Origin: Paenibacillus alvei DSM 29
GTDB taxonomy: Bacteria; Bacillota; Bacilli; Paenibacillales; Paenibacillaceae
NCBI RefSeq assembly: GCF_000293805.1
Contig: NZ_AMBZ01000008.1
Location: forward strand, 124,001-188,000
DNA: 64,000 nt
Direction of reading: 5' to 3'
In this document: positions 54,364 through 64,000 of the stretch, piece by piece
How the letters are laid out: every line of letters starts with the position of its first letter
Numbering within the stretch: the stretch's first letter is position 1
The notes under the pieces: model-generated
Database searches by the model: none
Seen by the model: only the letters and a program-made list of their open reading frames with translations
Told to the model about the DNA's origin: nothing
Program-made: the position numbers and the translations under genes

Positions 54364-55102
54364 GAGCATTTAGGGCGCTGCTCAAAACAGAGTGCAAACT
54401 GTCTCTTCGCGGGATGGACATGTTCATCTTTGCGATCTGCATGCCAGTCGCCGTCGTGATCATTTTAGGCACAATTTTCGGAAATAAGCTAGCATTCGAT
54501 GGCGCAGCTTATACCTTCCTGGAACAATCGTTTGGAGCGGTGGCCACGATTGCAATATGCGCTGGCGGAATTATGGGACTTCCTCTAGTGGTATCCGATT
54601 ATCGAAGCAGGAGGATACTAAAACGTTTTAAGGTTACGCCGACCAGTCCCGCTCTTATATTAGCCGTACAAGTTGTAATCTATGCCCTTTATTCCATTGC
54701 TTCCCTTATCCTCGTTTATATGACTGCAGCGATTTTTTTGGTTATCAATTTCATGGCTCGTGGCTGCAATTTTTAGGCGCATACTTACTGGTTATGCTGT
54801 CCATGTTCAGCATAGGACTACTGGTGGGTGGACTCGCGCCAAACATGAAAATAGCAAGTGCTGTAGCCAGCCTGCTATATTTTCCAATGCTTATTTTTTC
54901 TGGTGCTACCTTGCCTTATGAAGTTATGCCTGCAGCGCTTCAAAAAGTGGTCGATATATTACCGCTGACACAGGGCATTAAGATGTTGAAGGCCGCTTCA
55001 CTTGGCTTGCCAATGGATCGTGTCATCATCCCCGTGGTTGTGATGATTGTGCTTACAGTGACATGTATGAGTATGTCTCTTCGCTTCTTCAAATGGGAGT
55101 AA
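54360..55102 (+). pseudogene. ABC-2 type permease, one frameshift
   Basis: Two frames (54360 to about 54740, then to 55102) join if one T is added to the seven at 54733-54739, giving AIFFGYQFHGSWLQF. The corrected protein has about 248 residues and six helices, with the short ABC2_membrane arrangement and GATLPYEVMPAALQKVVDILPLTQ before the last helix. It forms the exporter with the ATPase it overlaps. Confidence 0.82.
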
Positions 55103-55137
55103 ATGGATGCGTCAGGAACGTCAGACGCTAGTGATAT

Positions 55138-55187
55138 AAACAGTGACAGTCTAGGACTTTATTTTCTCGTCCATACTGTCACTGTTT
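55138..55187 (+). terminator. terminator of the ABC efflux operon
   Basis: AAACAGTGACAGT and ACTGTCACTGTTT pair perfectly; the loop is about 24 bases. Confidence 0.75.
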
Positions 55188-55263
55188 CCTAACAATCTTT
55201 ATTTTCATAAAACACCTTGCACTACTTTTCGAGGAAAACTGAGGCCGCTTTATGCCCAGGCGA

Positions 55264-56796
55264 TCATTTTACAATTATGGTTGTGCCGTCGAATTTCGTA
55301 AGCGTAAATCCGCGGAATGGTTCGTTAAACGTATGCCTGTAGTTGCGAAGCAAACCAATGGCGGCAGTCTCGCCCAGATTCATTCCATGGAAGCAGTCGG
55401 AACGATAATGAATGCCTGCAAATCCCCGACCGATGCCCAAGTTATTGGCAAGCTTATTCAATTCACCGCCTATTGTGAGCGGCGCCCCGTTAAAAGGCTC
55501 AAGGGTCAGGCCGTCGTCGCTCGCTATAACTGGATTCGGCAGAACAAAATCTTCTTTGAAGAACGCCTTTAACATGGTGACGCCTGCGCCGGCAATTACG
55601 GCATGACCTGCCGGATAAGAAGGATGTGCCGGGCAACCTTCCGGGTAAGCCTGCGGCAGCAAGTAAGTGCCATATTTATTGAAGGTTAGTTCAACTGCGG
55701 GAGAATCCAGAAGCTGATGGTTAATCGGATAATTTACTGTGTTCGTTCGTTGATTTTGAACGAGACCGCCAAACTCTTCCGGTCGCAGTCTCCGATGCAC
55801 CAGAAACTTCTGATACCAAGCAGATTCCATCGAGAAATTCGCGGCCCGAGCGACCAAATCCAAAATATACGGAGCACCAAAGGTGACAAATCCAGTCTGG
55901 GTGCGCGATTGGAAATACGGATTGGCCGGGTCAAGTGCGGAAGGCCCCAAGCTCAACAAATATAAACAGGCCATTAACACACCTTGATAAGAAAAATCTT
56001 TATGCACCCATTCGCTTAGATCTCTTCCGTTTCTTAAATATCGGGGCTCTGGATCATAGGCAATAGAAGCAGATGGAGCAGCGCCATTTTGAATGCTTAG
56101 CCATGATTGATAATCCGTTAAAAAATGTTGTTCTGCCAAAGGAACCTTGTATTTTTGAATAATGGCAGTGGCGCCAAATGGAATCTCTTTATATAAAAAT
56201 TGCGAGAGATATGGACCTGCCAGATCGCCTTGCGTAACGCCGCGAAATAAGGTTTGCGGCGTTACTTGTCCATTTATTTTGGGTCCGTAAAAATCCGTCA
56301 GATTTGACAGGTTTTCCGCTGCTGCAGCCGCTAATGGATCCCTATCGTACCGATTGAAAGGAACATCGCGCAACAGCGATGCCCAATACAGTTCGACCAT
56401 ATCGCTGGCGGCCGCAGCACTGTTTATCGAAGGCGGAGCTGGAATCGTTAATGAATGCCCGTCGGGTCCGGCAAGATCATACACGTATGAGGCTTGCGGA
56501 TTAACGAGCTTGAGCGTTCCCCCGAGCGGAATTTTTTCAAATTTACTTGGCTTTCCGCTTTTTAATGCTTTGAGATAGGTCTTGTAAGCATGCTGATCAA
56601 CTTCTCCAAGAACGTTATGCGGCAGGCCTTTCGAGAAGTTCCCGATTTTGTTCGGATATTTTTTTTCATCGTGATTGCAGGGCTGCGGCAGGATTTTGCG
56701 CAACTTTTCTTCAATGGCGGCTTGTTTCCGAATTTGGTACGCTTTACATCGCCTTTCCTCCGGGTCGATGGGGCCGAGTACACACGAGTCATCCAT
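55264..56796 (-). CDS. vanadium-dependent haloperoxidase / PAP2-fold protein
   Basis: A 510-residue helical protein of the vanadium chloroperoxidase/PAP2 superfamily. The vanadate or phosphate site is seen as HPSYPAGHAV (near residue 395, with the catalytic histidine) and GIHYRSDCFHGM (near 460). An upstream Arg/Lys element matches KFLVHRRLRPEEFGG. Length and order fit bacterial VHPO-like proteins. No signal peptide is visible. Halide chemistry versus phosphatase activity cannot be told from sequence alone. Confidence 0.85.
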   Translation of the reverse strand: MDDSCVLGPIDPEERRCKAYQIRKQAAIEEKLRKILPQPCNHDEKKYPNKIGNFSKGLPHNVLGEVDQHAYKTYLKALKSGKPSKFEKIPLGGTLKLVNPQASYVYDLAGPDGHSLTIPAPPSINSAAAASDMVELYWASLLRDVPFNRYDRDPLAAAAAENLSNLTDFYGPKINGQVTPQTLFRGVTQGDLAGPYLSQFLYKEIPFGATAIIQKYKVPLAEQHFLTDYQSWLSIQNGAAPSASIAYDPEPRYLRNGRDLSEWVHKDFSYQGVLMACLYLLSLGPSALDPANPYFQSRTQTGFVTFGAPYILDLVARAANFSMESAWYQKFLVHRRLRPEEFGGLVQNQRTNTVNYPINHQLLDSPAVELTFNKYGTYLLPQAYPEGCPAHPSYPAGHAVIAGAGVTMLKAFFKEDFVLPNPVIASDDGLTLEPFNGAPLTIGGELNKLANNLGIGRGFAGIHYRSDCFHGMNLGETAAIGLLRNYRHTFNEPFRGFTLTKFDGTTIIVK

Positions 56797-57183
56797 ATGA
56801 TTCCTCCTTGAGCATTAGTAAGAAGCACAAAGATCTATATAATTTATTCAAATTTATCGATTTAGTATTGGATATATGTAGAGGACTTGACCATAAAAGA
56901 AAAAAGGGCTTTATTCCCATTTTTTCGCATCTGTAAATGCAATCTCGCCAAAGGTGTTCAAACATGGAATGGTGTTTTTAAGGAACGCATTTAAAATAGG
57001 GAGGTATCTAGTCGGTGCTTCTTTTAGATGTACGAAAAGCCTGTCCTTATATCGAAGAACAGGCTCATGTATAGATAAAGACCCGCACACTGCGCGGGTT
57101 TGCCGATAATGGACAAATATGCTCTTTCCAATAGCAGTGGTGTTGCATGTAAACGTGGAACCTGACGAAATTAAGATCTCATT
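56797..57183. other. intergenic; terminator only
   Basis: It contains the azlD terminator and the upstream region of the haloperoxidase gene. A second inverted piece around GAACAGGCTC is weak. No coding frame is supported. Confidence 0.4.
57080..57103 (-). terminator. terminator after azlCD
   Basis: On the minus strand AACCCGCGC and GTGCGGGT pair and are followed by CTTTATC. Confidence 0.6.
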
Positions 57184-57486
57184 TTAAAACAAAAAGCGTA
57201 AAATGATAATGGAAATAATACCTCCCACTACGGTTCCCAGCAAACTTCGTGTTTTTATCGCAATCAAAAAAGTCGGTATGGCTGCAAAAAATTCGATGTT
57301 ATTTGTAAGCGGTGGAATCTTTCCATCATGGATAAATATCTCTTGACCTATCAGAGCTGCTATGACAGAAATCGGAACATAATTTAACCATCGCATTCCC
57401 CATTCTGGCAATTCAAAACGACTAAGCACCATAAGAGGAACAACCCTTGGAAGGAACGTTACAAACGCTGAGCCGAGAATAATCAA
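57184..57486 (-). CDS. azlD: AzlD family branched-chain amino-acid transport protein
   Basis: About 100 residues, three or four helices (IILGSAFVTFLPRVVPLMVL, WLNYVPISVIAALIG). It works with AzlC to export branched-chain amino acids. The apparent TTG start lies in the middle of what looks like the true N-terminus: ATG 57497, one base after the azlC stop, would read MGHFLIILG if the five A at 57485-57489 were six. So this gene too has a homopolymer-type length error at its start. Confidence 0.8.
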   Translation of the reverse strand: MIILGSAFVTFLPRVVPLMVLSRFELPEWGMRWLNYVPISVIAALIGQEIFIHDGKIPPLTNNIEFFAAIPTFLIAIKTRSLLGTVVGGIISIIILRFLF

Positions 57487-57498
57487 AAATGTCCCATC

Positions 57499-58226
57499 TT
57501 ACTTCCATTTTTCCACCACCATTCCTATTGTTGAGGCAATAATTGTAGCAATAATAACCCCCATACTGCTGGATAACACGAAAGAACTTCCCACTGCAAT
57601 GACAACTGCGATAATGGCGACAAAGATATCCAGTTTGATTTTATTTCGCCCTAACATGGAGAGGATGAGAATGCCAATAAACATAGCGGGTAAGGCAAAT
57701 GCTAGTCCGAATTTCTCAGGATTTGAAATCCATTGTGCCAAAAATGCTCCTGCTACATTAGCTGCAAACCAATTGATATAAGCGGTTATGTTGAGGCCAT
57801 GCATCCATTTCTCACTGATTCGTTTTTCTTTGCAGCCTCGGTAATCGCGACACCGAATGTCTCATCGGTGAGTAGAGAGCCTACCAGCATGTTTCGAAGC
57901 GGAGAAAGATGCCGAAAATAAGGTGCTAGTGCTGCACTAAGTAAAATATGACGAAGATTAACAAAGAAAATCGTAATAATTATAGCAGTAAGCGAACTAC
58001 TTGTTGCGATCATTCCTGCAGCAATAAACTGAGCTGAGCCCGCATAAAGAATTAAAGACATTAGAGCGATCTCAGCTATGCTAAGTCCCGCAGTTTTTTG
58101 GATTACGCCAGCAGCTAATCCGATACTTAAATACCCTAGTAAGGTAGGGATACAATCTTTTACTCCTTGGATAAAGCTGTCTTCATCTTTCTGAGTCGAA
58201 TTCATTTGGACATTCGACAGACTCAT
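57499..58226 (-). pseudogene. azlC: AzlC family permease, one frameshift
   Basis: ATG 58226 behind AAGGAGGGGATGA. The first frame holds FIQGVKDCIPTLLGYLSIGL, LILYAGSAQFIAAGMI and NLRHILLSAALAPYF, the second MHGLNITAYINWFAAN onward. One more T at 57823-57827 gives KKKRISEKWMHGL and a protein of about 242 residues with eight or nine helices. It exports branched-chain amino acids with AzlD. An exact 17-bp copy of the TrmB-type site lies 33 bases before its start, and the TrmB gene is just upstream. Confidence 0.85.
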
Positions 58227-58259
58227 TTCATCCCCTCCTTATTTTTAAACATTAGAAGC

Positions 58260-58276
58260 TAACACACTAACTACTA
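58260..58276. promoter_or_regulatory. TrmB-type operator copy before azlC
   Basis: Minus-strand TAGTAGTTAGTGTGTTA, identical over 17 bases to the plus-strand sequence at 59128-59144. Confidence 0.65.
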
Positions 58277-58305
58277 TGAAAAAGAGAAAGAAAATACGGT
58301 TCAAT

Positions 58306-59116
58306 TTATTTGAACCGTTTTCCAGTAACAACATGAAATAGGTTAGGGTCGTTTTTCCAAAGTGCTTCTGTTTTCTCTGGCCCCACTTCTTTCACTAATT
58401 CTGAAAACATAATGTCATGTCTGATGTATTCCATCGCAATTAACACAAGTGCAGGGTCTTCTGTTTTTACCGCCCATGCCGGTGTGTTTGGCGAAAAGTT
58501 TGCAATTAATACTTCTTCATTGTCCCGTGCAACAATCGTTAAGCGACCATTCATACGTTCCTCAGCTACTTCTGGAGCCATATAATTGTGATGAGTCGTT
58601 ACACCAAGCCGAATCTCAGGCGCTCCAAAAAGAATCGAAAAAACGTGAATATCCTCTTTTATCCGCCTATCTACAGCACCTTTTACAGAAGAGACTTGCG
58701 GTTCCCAAATCGACAACCATATTTCTTCTTCCGCTTTATCGATAATGTCAATCATTTCGGCCGCAACGCGTTCATCACTGCTGATGCGTCGAATGACATC
58801 TACTTCCTGTTCACTTTCTAACGCAGATAAATTCTTTTCCAGATAATCCATAGAATTATCAAAGTCATTACGCAAGCGACGGATTAATTCTTTTGCGGGT
58901 AAGGGTGCATAGGTTACAGGGTCAGAAGGTACTGTATAAACCGCACCTTTATCCATTAATTTTGCTAACACTTCGTAAATCGTTGAACGAGGTACACCTG
59001 ACCTTTTACTTATTTCATATCCGGTAATGGGGAAATTTTTTAACAGCCCTATATACGCCTTACATTCATATTGCGAAAAGCCCCACTTCTGAAGTTCTTT
59101 AAAAAAGTTCTTCCAT
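58306..59116 (-). pseudogene. TrmB family transcriptional regulator, frameshift at codon 6
   Basis: About 270 residues with a wHTH (about 12-70; QYECKAYIGLLKNFPITGYEI) and a ligand domain of the TrmB type ending VTGKRF. ATG 59116 has AAAGGAG at the right distance and reads MEELF, but then meets six T/A (59101-59106) where five would give EELFKELQKWGF. A TTG at 59121 keeps the frame but has no spacing from the ribosome site. It is probably a repressor of azlCD via the shared 17-bp site. Confidence 0.78.
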
Positions 59117-59127
59117 GGCAACTCCTT

Positions 59128-59144
59128 TAGTAGTTAGTGTGTTA
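59128..59144. promoter_or_regulatory. TrmB-type operator copy before the TrmB gene
   Basis: The same 17 bases as 58260-58276, in opposite orientation, 12 bases upstream of ATG 59116. This points to autoregulation. Confidence 0.65.
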
Positions 59145-59702
59145 CTTACTATAAAATAAAATGGATTACCTGTCAAAGCAATCCTGGTTCCGTTTTTGAA
59201 AAATGATCGTCAGACCACTGTTTTATTCCTGATTCTCCAACTTATGGACGAGGTATAATTACCCAAAAACGAAGGATAAATCCTTTTAAAACCATCCAAG
59301 GAACTATTTAGTTGCATGAATTTGACTTATAAGGAAAGTTATATTCCGTTATTATTTTGCGAACTCTGGCTCGTTCACCCACACTGCAATACATCTCCCA
59401 TCCTCCCTAAGACCTACTGCCCAAGCCTTTCCGGACATGAAGAATCTGTAAAAAAGCATTACAAGGAGTAACAAGGGAACGTTGCAGTTACAGGCTTGAT
59501 GTCCAGTATCAAACCATATGGAATTAACATACATCCCCTTATTCCATCCGAATTTCAACATGATAGATTTCAACTGAATAATAATATCGTCCTATGTTCA
59601 TATATTCACATTTGAGCCGCATGACCCATTAACGAAACGCGAAACTGCTGTATATTTAACGGTGTAAACATGTATCGTTATGCAAGAGTATGCATGTTTG
59701 CA

Positions 59703-59790
59703 CAAGCACGACTAGGCAAAGCTAGGGAAATCTAGTGACGCAAAACTAAAGGGGCTAAGGAAGAAATTCCATGCCTGCCAGACGCCGATT
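59703..59790 (+). promoter_or_regulatory. c-di-GMP-I (GEMM) riboswitch before the chitinase gene
   Basis: Core features of GEMM-I: CACGACTAGGCAAAG, a hairpin closed by a GAAA tetraloop (GCTAGG-GAAA-TCTAGT), GTGACGCAAAACTA and the tetraloop receptor GGGGCTAAGG. Downstream, CGATTAATAG pairs with CTATTAGTCG (59786-59815), a possible expression-platform hairpin. It lies about 110 bases before the chitinase start. Its presence predicts control of chitinase by cyclic di-GMP. The remainder of 59145-59702 shows no gene; an imperfect hairpin lies around 59668-59700. Confidence 0.85.
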
Positions 59791-59901
59791 AATAGAACCC
59801 CATCTCTATTAGTCGTATTCGTTGTTTCTGTATGATTCATGGCGAGATGCCCCACCCTAGCTGCCTATTAATAAAATCTATTGATAGGAAGTGAATAACG
59901 G

Positions 59902-62900
59902 ATGAAGACTGGGAGAAAGCGGAGTGCCCGAAGATTGTTCGCAATGACGGTAATGACCATCATGATGTTCGTATCTTCGTTGGCGCCGGCTTACGCAGGA
60001 ACGACTGTTTCCGCAGCACAGGAACCTGTGGTCAAAAATGCAACAAAGGAAATCCGGAATGTCATGTACTATGGCGATTGGTCAATTTGGGGAGGACAAG
60101 GAAACTTTTATCCCAAGGATATTCCGGCCGATCAATTAACCCATTTGAACTATGCGTTTCTCGATTTTGATGCCCAAGGCAACCTTGTATTTACGGACAA
60201 GGATGCGGCTGTAGAAGCGCCTGTCGGCCAGGATGGCGTTCAATGGCAAGCGGCCAATGCAGGCATCCTTATCGCCCTGCAGCAATAGCGCAGAAAACCC
60301 GAATCTGAAGATCGGCATCTCTCTTGGCGGATGGTCGAAATCAGGCGACTTCGCTGTCGTAGCAGCCGATGCTTCAAAACGGGCGAATCTGATCCAAAAT
60401 GTCATGAAATTCATCAAGTACACAAACATGGACTTCGTGGATGTCGATTGGGAGTTCCCGGCTGAAGTTCGACAGCCCGATTTGGTCGATAATAAGAACG
60501 ATGAAGGTACGAAATACGCCATGCCGGAGGACAAAAACAATTATATTTTGCTCCTGCAAGACATCAAAAACGCATTGAATAAGCAAGGAGCCGAGCTTGG
60601 TAAAGCATATGAACTGTCTGTTGCGCTTCCAGCGCCGAAGAGCAAGATTGATATCGGCATTGATGTGCCAAGACTGTTCAACATTGTAGACTTTGCCAAC
60701 ATTATGACTTATGACATGCGCGGCGCATGGGATGAAGTAAGCGGCCACCATACCGGCTTGTATACGAACCCGAACGACCCGCTCACGGGCAACAACCTGT
60801 CCATCGACGAGAGCGTGAATTATTTGATTCAGCAAGGTGCTGAGCCGAATAAGATTGTGATCGGGGCAGCCTACTATACTCGCGGCTGGGATAAAGTGTC
60901 GCAAGGATCCGATCCGAATCATCCGGGTTTATTCGGCGATGCGGCACTATCCGCGAAGGATGCGGATCTGACTCCATCCCGCGGCGCGGTTGGCGAAGCA
61001 GCGCTCGCTATTGGGGACGGCGGCCGCCGAACAGGGATTTGGTCTTATCGCAACCTCGACAAGCTGAAGGCCACTTACCCGAATCTCAAGGAATATTGGG
61101 ATGATGCCGCCAAAGCTCCATATCTGTATGATGGGACAACTGGCGTATTCTACACGTATGACAATGAAAGATCTATTCAAGAGAAAACGAAATATGTGCT
61201 TGAAAACGGTCTGGGCGGCGTCATTGCTTGGATGGCTTCCAATGATGCCCCTACTACGGATCCTGCCAAGCGCGACAAATTAACAAAGGCAACGAAAGAA
61301 GGCCTCTTCGGAAGCCAGGCGTTGACAACACATGAAATCCAATATACCAAGCTGGACGTAACGGCGGATGTGAAACCGTATACTGAGGCTTGGGGCAACA
61401 GCAAAGGGTATGAAATTACCCTCTTCAATAACGAGTCTTTGACCGAATCGAATCAAGTGTTGAAAGCGGTGGAAAGAGGAGCAAAAACGGTTAAGCTGCC
61501 GAAGCTTTACATCCAAGCCGATGGGCCGTTGACTTCCGGCGATTATTTGGCGGGAACCGTAACGAATGAGAACGGTTACACGGTCGTCGATTTGAAATCG
61601 GTCTATGATGCAAAAACGATTGAAACTGGTAGATCCTATACGTTCAAACTGAAGGGAGATGCCAAGATTACAAGCATGGAGCTGGTTCAGCGGGTGTCGA
61701 ATAACAGCCCGGAAATGAACAGACAACTCATTCTGGGTGATGAAGCTCCAAGCATGAATCAACCGCCTGTTTTGCATGGCGTAGCGGATCTGACGCTTAC
61801 AGTCGGCGACGACTTCGATAAGCTGGCCGGCGTAACTGCTACGGACGCAGAAGACGGAGATCTCACATCACGTATTGCCGTGACGGGAGATGTTAATACG
61901 AATGCAGCCGGCAAGTATGAGCTGGTGTACTCCGTTACGGATTCGCAAGGATTAACGGTCGAGAAAAAACGCACCATTACTGTTGTCGAAGAAGCTCCAA
62001 GCAAGAATCAACCGCCTGTTTTGCATGGCATAGCAGATCTGACGCTTACAGTTGGCGACAACTTTGATAAGCTGGCCGGCGTAACTGCTACGGACGCAGA
62101 AGACGGAGATCTGACTTCCCGTATTGCCGTGACGGGAGATGTTAATACGAATGCTACCGGCAAGTATGAGCTGGTGTACTCCGTTACAGATTCGCAAGGG
62201 TTAACGGTCGAGAAAAAACGCACCATTTCCGTTATCGAAGCGACAGCCCCGGGATATGATTTTGGGGTTGGCCAAGGAATCGAGTGGCCGAAGCAAGTCA
62301 ATTCTCCATTCGTTGATATGGTTGCATGGGTTACCAAGCCAGGATACTCCAACAACGGCGCCCCTAACCTCGCTAGAATTTCCGAGGATACCGGCGTGAA
62401 ATTTTTCAATCTCGGCTTTATTCAATCCAGTTCGCAGCAAATCGCGGACGGCAAAGTGCAATGGGGCTGGGGAGGATATTCCGTATTGAATGAAAAGAAT
62501 GCGGATAACACCCAATACCAAGGGATTAAGCAGTCTATTCGGGAAATTCGCGAAATGGGCGGCGATGTCACGATCTCGCTGGGCGGTTTGAATGGCGTAT
62601 CGTTTTGGGAAGTGACTCAAGACACCGATACCCTCTTCCATACGTATATGGAAATTGTTCAAGGCTATGGACTAACCCGATTAGACCTCGACATTGAGGG
62701 CGGCGCTCAGAACAAAGCGCTGAATGTCGCTAACGCGCAGGCGATTAAGAAGCTTCAGGATGCAACGGGAGTCGATATTGTATTAACACTTCCTGTACTG
62801 CCAAGCGGTCTGACTTCTGTTCAATTGGATGTATTGGAAGCTTACTTGTCTGCCGGCGTGGATGTCAAAGTCGTGAACATCATGACGATGTGCTATGGCA

Positions 62901-64000
62901 GCGGAACGCTCCTGCCTGGCGAGAACTATGGTTCCGCTTCGTTGAGAGCCGTTGATTCGACGAAGAATCAAGTCAAGCAGTACTTCAAGCAATTTGCCAA
63001 CACGGATCTAACGGATCAAGACGCTTACGGTTGGAACGACGCCATCCATCGGCTTTGAAGGCGCGGCTCATCCAATCTTTACGACAGAGTGGTCCCAGTT
63101 GGTTGTGGATCATGCGATCGAGAAAGGGCTGGCGATGACCTCCTTCTGGTCGATGAATCGGGATGCGATGTTGGAAAACAACAATGGCGTAACGGCGCAA
63201 TATCAATATACCGATATTTTCAAAGCATTCGGAAATGGAAGCACCCCGCCGGTTGCTACAAAGCCCGTGATTCATGGCGCAACAGATAAAACGATTTTCG
63301 TTGGCGAACAATTCGATCCGAGAGAAGGAGTTACCGCTACGGACAAATTGGACGGCGACCTGACCGATCGCATTATGATCGAAGGAGCAGTTGATTCCTC
63401 TGCTACAGGAACCTATAAGCTGGTGTATACCGTAGAGAACAGCCAAGGGCTGCAAGCGGTTGTTGAACGTACGATCACTGTGGCAGAAAAGATGAATCAC
63501 AAGCCAGTCATTCATGGTGCAACAGATAAAACGGTTCTCGTTGGCGAGCACTTCGATCCGAAAGATGGGGTTACCGCTACAGATGAAGAGGACGGCGACC
63601 TGACCGATCGCATCGTGATCGAAGGAACGGTGGATTCCTCTACTCCGGGAACCTACAAGCTGATGTACACCGTAGAAGACAATCAAGGTTTGCAAGCCTC
63701 TGTAGAGCGCAATATTACCGTTCTCGACGGGCTTGCGGATACGTATGATCCGACCAAGATCTACTATCAAGGGGATACGGTTATCTACAAAGGAGAGAAA
63801 TACACGGCAAAATGGTGGGTACAAGGCCAAGCGCCGGATTCCTCCCAAGCATGGGAAAAAGAAGTGATTCCAAATGAAGACGGCAGTGTGGATTACGTGC
63901 CGGGCAATGTGTATGTAGAAGGCAATTTGGTTCGCTATGAGGGCAAGCTCTACCAAGCCAAGTGGTGGACGAAGAGCATTCCGGGCAGCGATGAATCCTG
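59902..64000 (+). pseudogene. multidomain chitinase with two GH18 domains, two frame breaks, runs off the window
   Basis: Signal peptide (about 1-32), GH18 domain 1 (about 45-470) with catalytic DFVDVDWE, SLGGW and YDMRGAWD-type motifs; two Ig-like repeats (DLTLTVGD..., 61750-62230); GH18 domain 2 (from about 62245) with TRLDLDIE; two further Ig-like repeats (63240-63730); and two CBM5/12-like chitin-binding modules (YDPTKIYYQGDTVIYKG..., AKWWV; AKWWT), the second cut by the window. Frame breaks at about 60285 (QQ then SAENPN) and 63030 (AYG then GTTPSIGFEG) are not in homopolymers. In domain 2 the first Asp of DxxDxDxE is Thr. Secreted, chitin-degrading; preceded by a c-di-GMP riboswitch. 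Confidence 0.88.

Noticed and set aside
59352..59573. Minus-strand frame of 73 codons
   Set aside because: No ribosome site, odd composition and no recognisable family; it lies in the upstream region of the chitinase.

Overview
The window looks like a chromosomal segment of a Paenibacillus-type Firmicute. This is an inference from gene content, with no marker gene present. The supporting features are strong AGGAGG-type ribosome sites, a YesN/YesM-type two-component system with an adjoining sugar ABC transporter, a T-box leader, a c-di-GMP-I riboswitch before a multidomain GH18 chitinase, and TipA/MerR, TrmB and YtrA-like regulators. Coding blocks alternate in composition: the sugar operon, penicillin acylase, nucleotidase and chitinase are GC-richer, while AT-rich islands (about 1.3-8.5, 26-34 and 48-50 kb) look like accessory DNA.

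Layout. 0-4.8 kb: end of a UbiB/AarF-type gene, then a cluster of two TlpA-like oxidoreductases, an ABC exporter, a MauE-like membrane protein and a small six-cysteine peptide gene, the best candidate here for an undescribed system. 4.9-9 kb: MarR and serine-hydrolase pair sharing a 23-bp operator, acetyltransferase, orphan immunity-like genes. 9.4-15.3 kb: cytochrome P450, YtrA-like GntR/ABC operon, DUF2975/Xre pair. 15.5-23.6 kb: mglBAC-type sugar importer preceded by its own binding-protein/histidine-kinase/response-regulator module. 23.7-31.9 kb: DinB, MATE, a type I toxin-antitoxin locus, orphan genes, alanyl-tRNA editing protein. 32-36 kb: T-box with a tripled expression platform and an NSS transporter, then MerR and two SRPBCC proteins. 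36-43.5 kb: penicillin acylase, nucleotidase, acetyltransferase, phosphotransferase, beta/gamma-crystallin. 43.6-48 kb: LysR / formiminoglutamase / glutamate symporter, then MerR-thioredoxin. 48-55 kb: secreted proteins, MerR-ABC efflux genes split by a duplication around a CAP lipoprotein and putP. 55-64 kb: vanadium haloperoxidase, TrmB-AzlC-AzlD, and a riboswitch-controlled dual-GH18 chitinase that runs off the window.

A striking global property is that many otherwise intact genes are broken by a single-base length change in a short A or T run (at least eleven losses and two gains). This pattern fits homopolymer sequencing error better than decay, so most frameshifted genes are listed as pseudogene in form but are probably intact in the organism. 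A few breaks, in ubiB, the chitinase, the DUF695/RraB gene, the DUF2691 fragment and the secreted protein with an in-frame TGA, do not fit that explanation.
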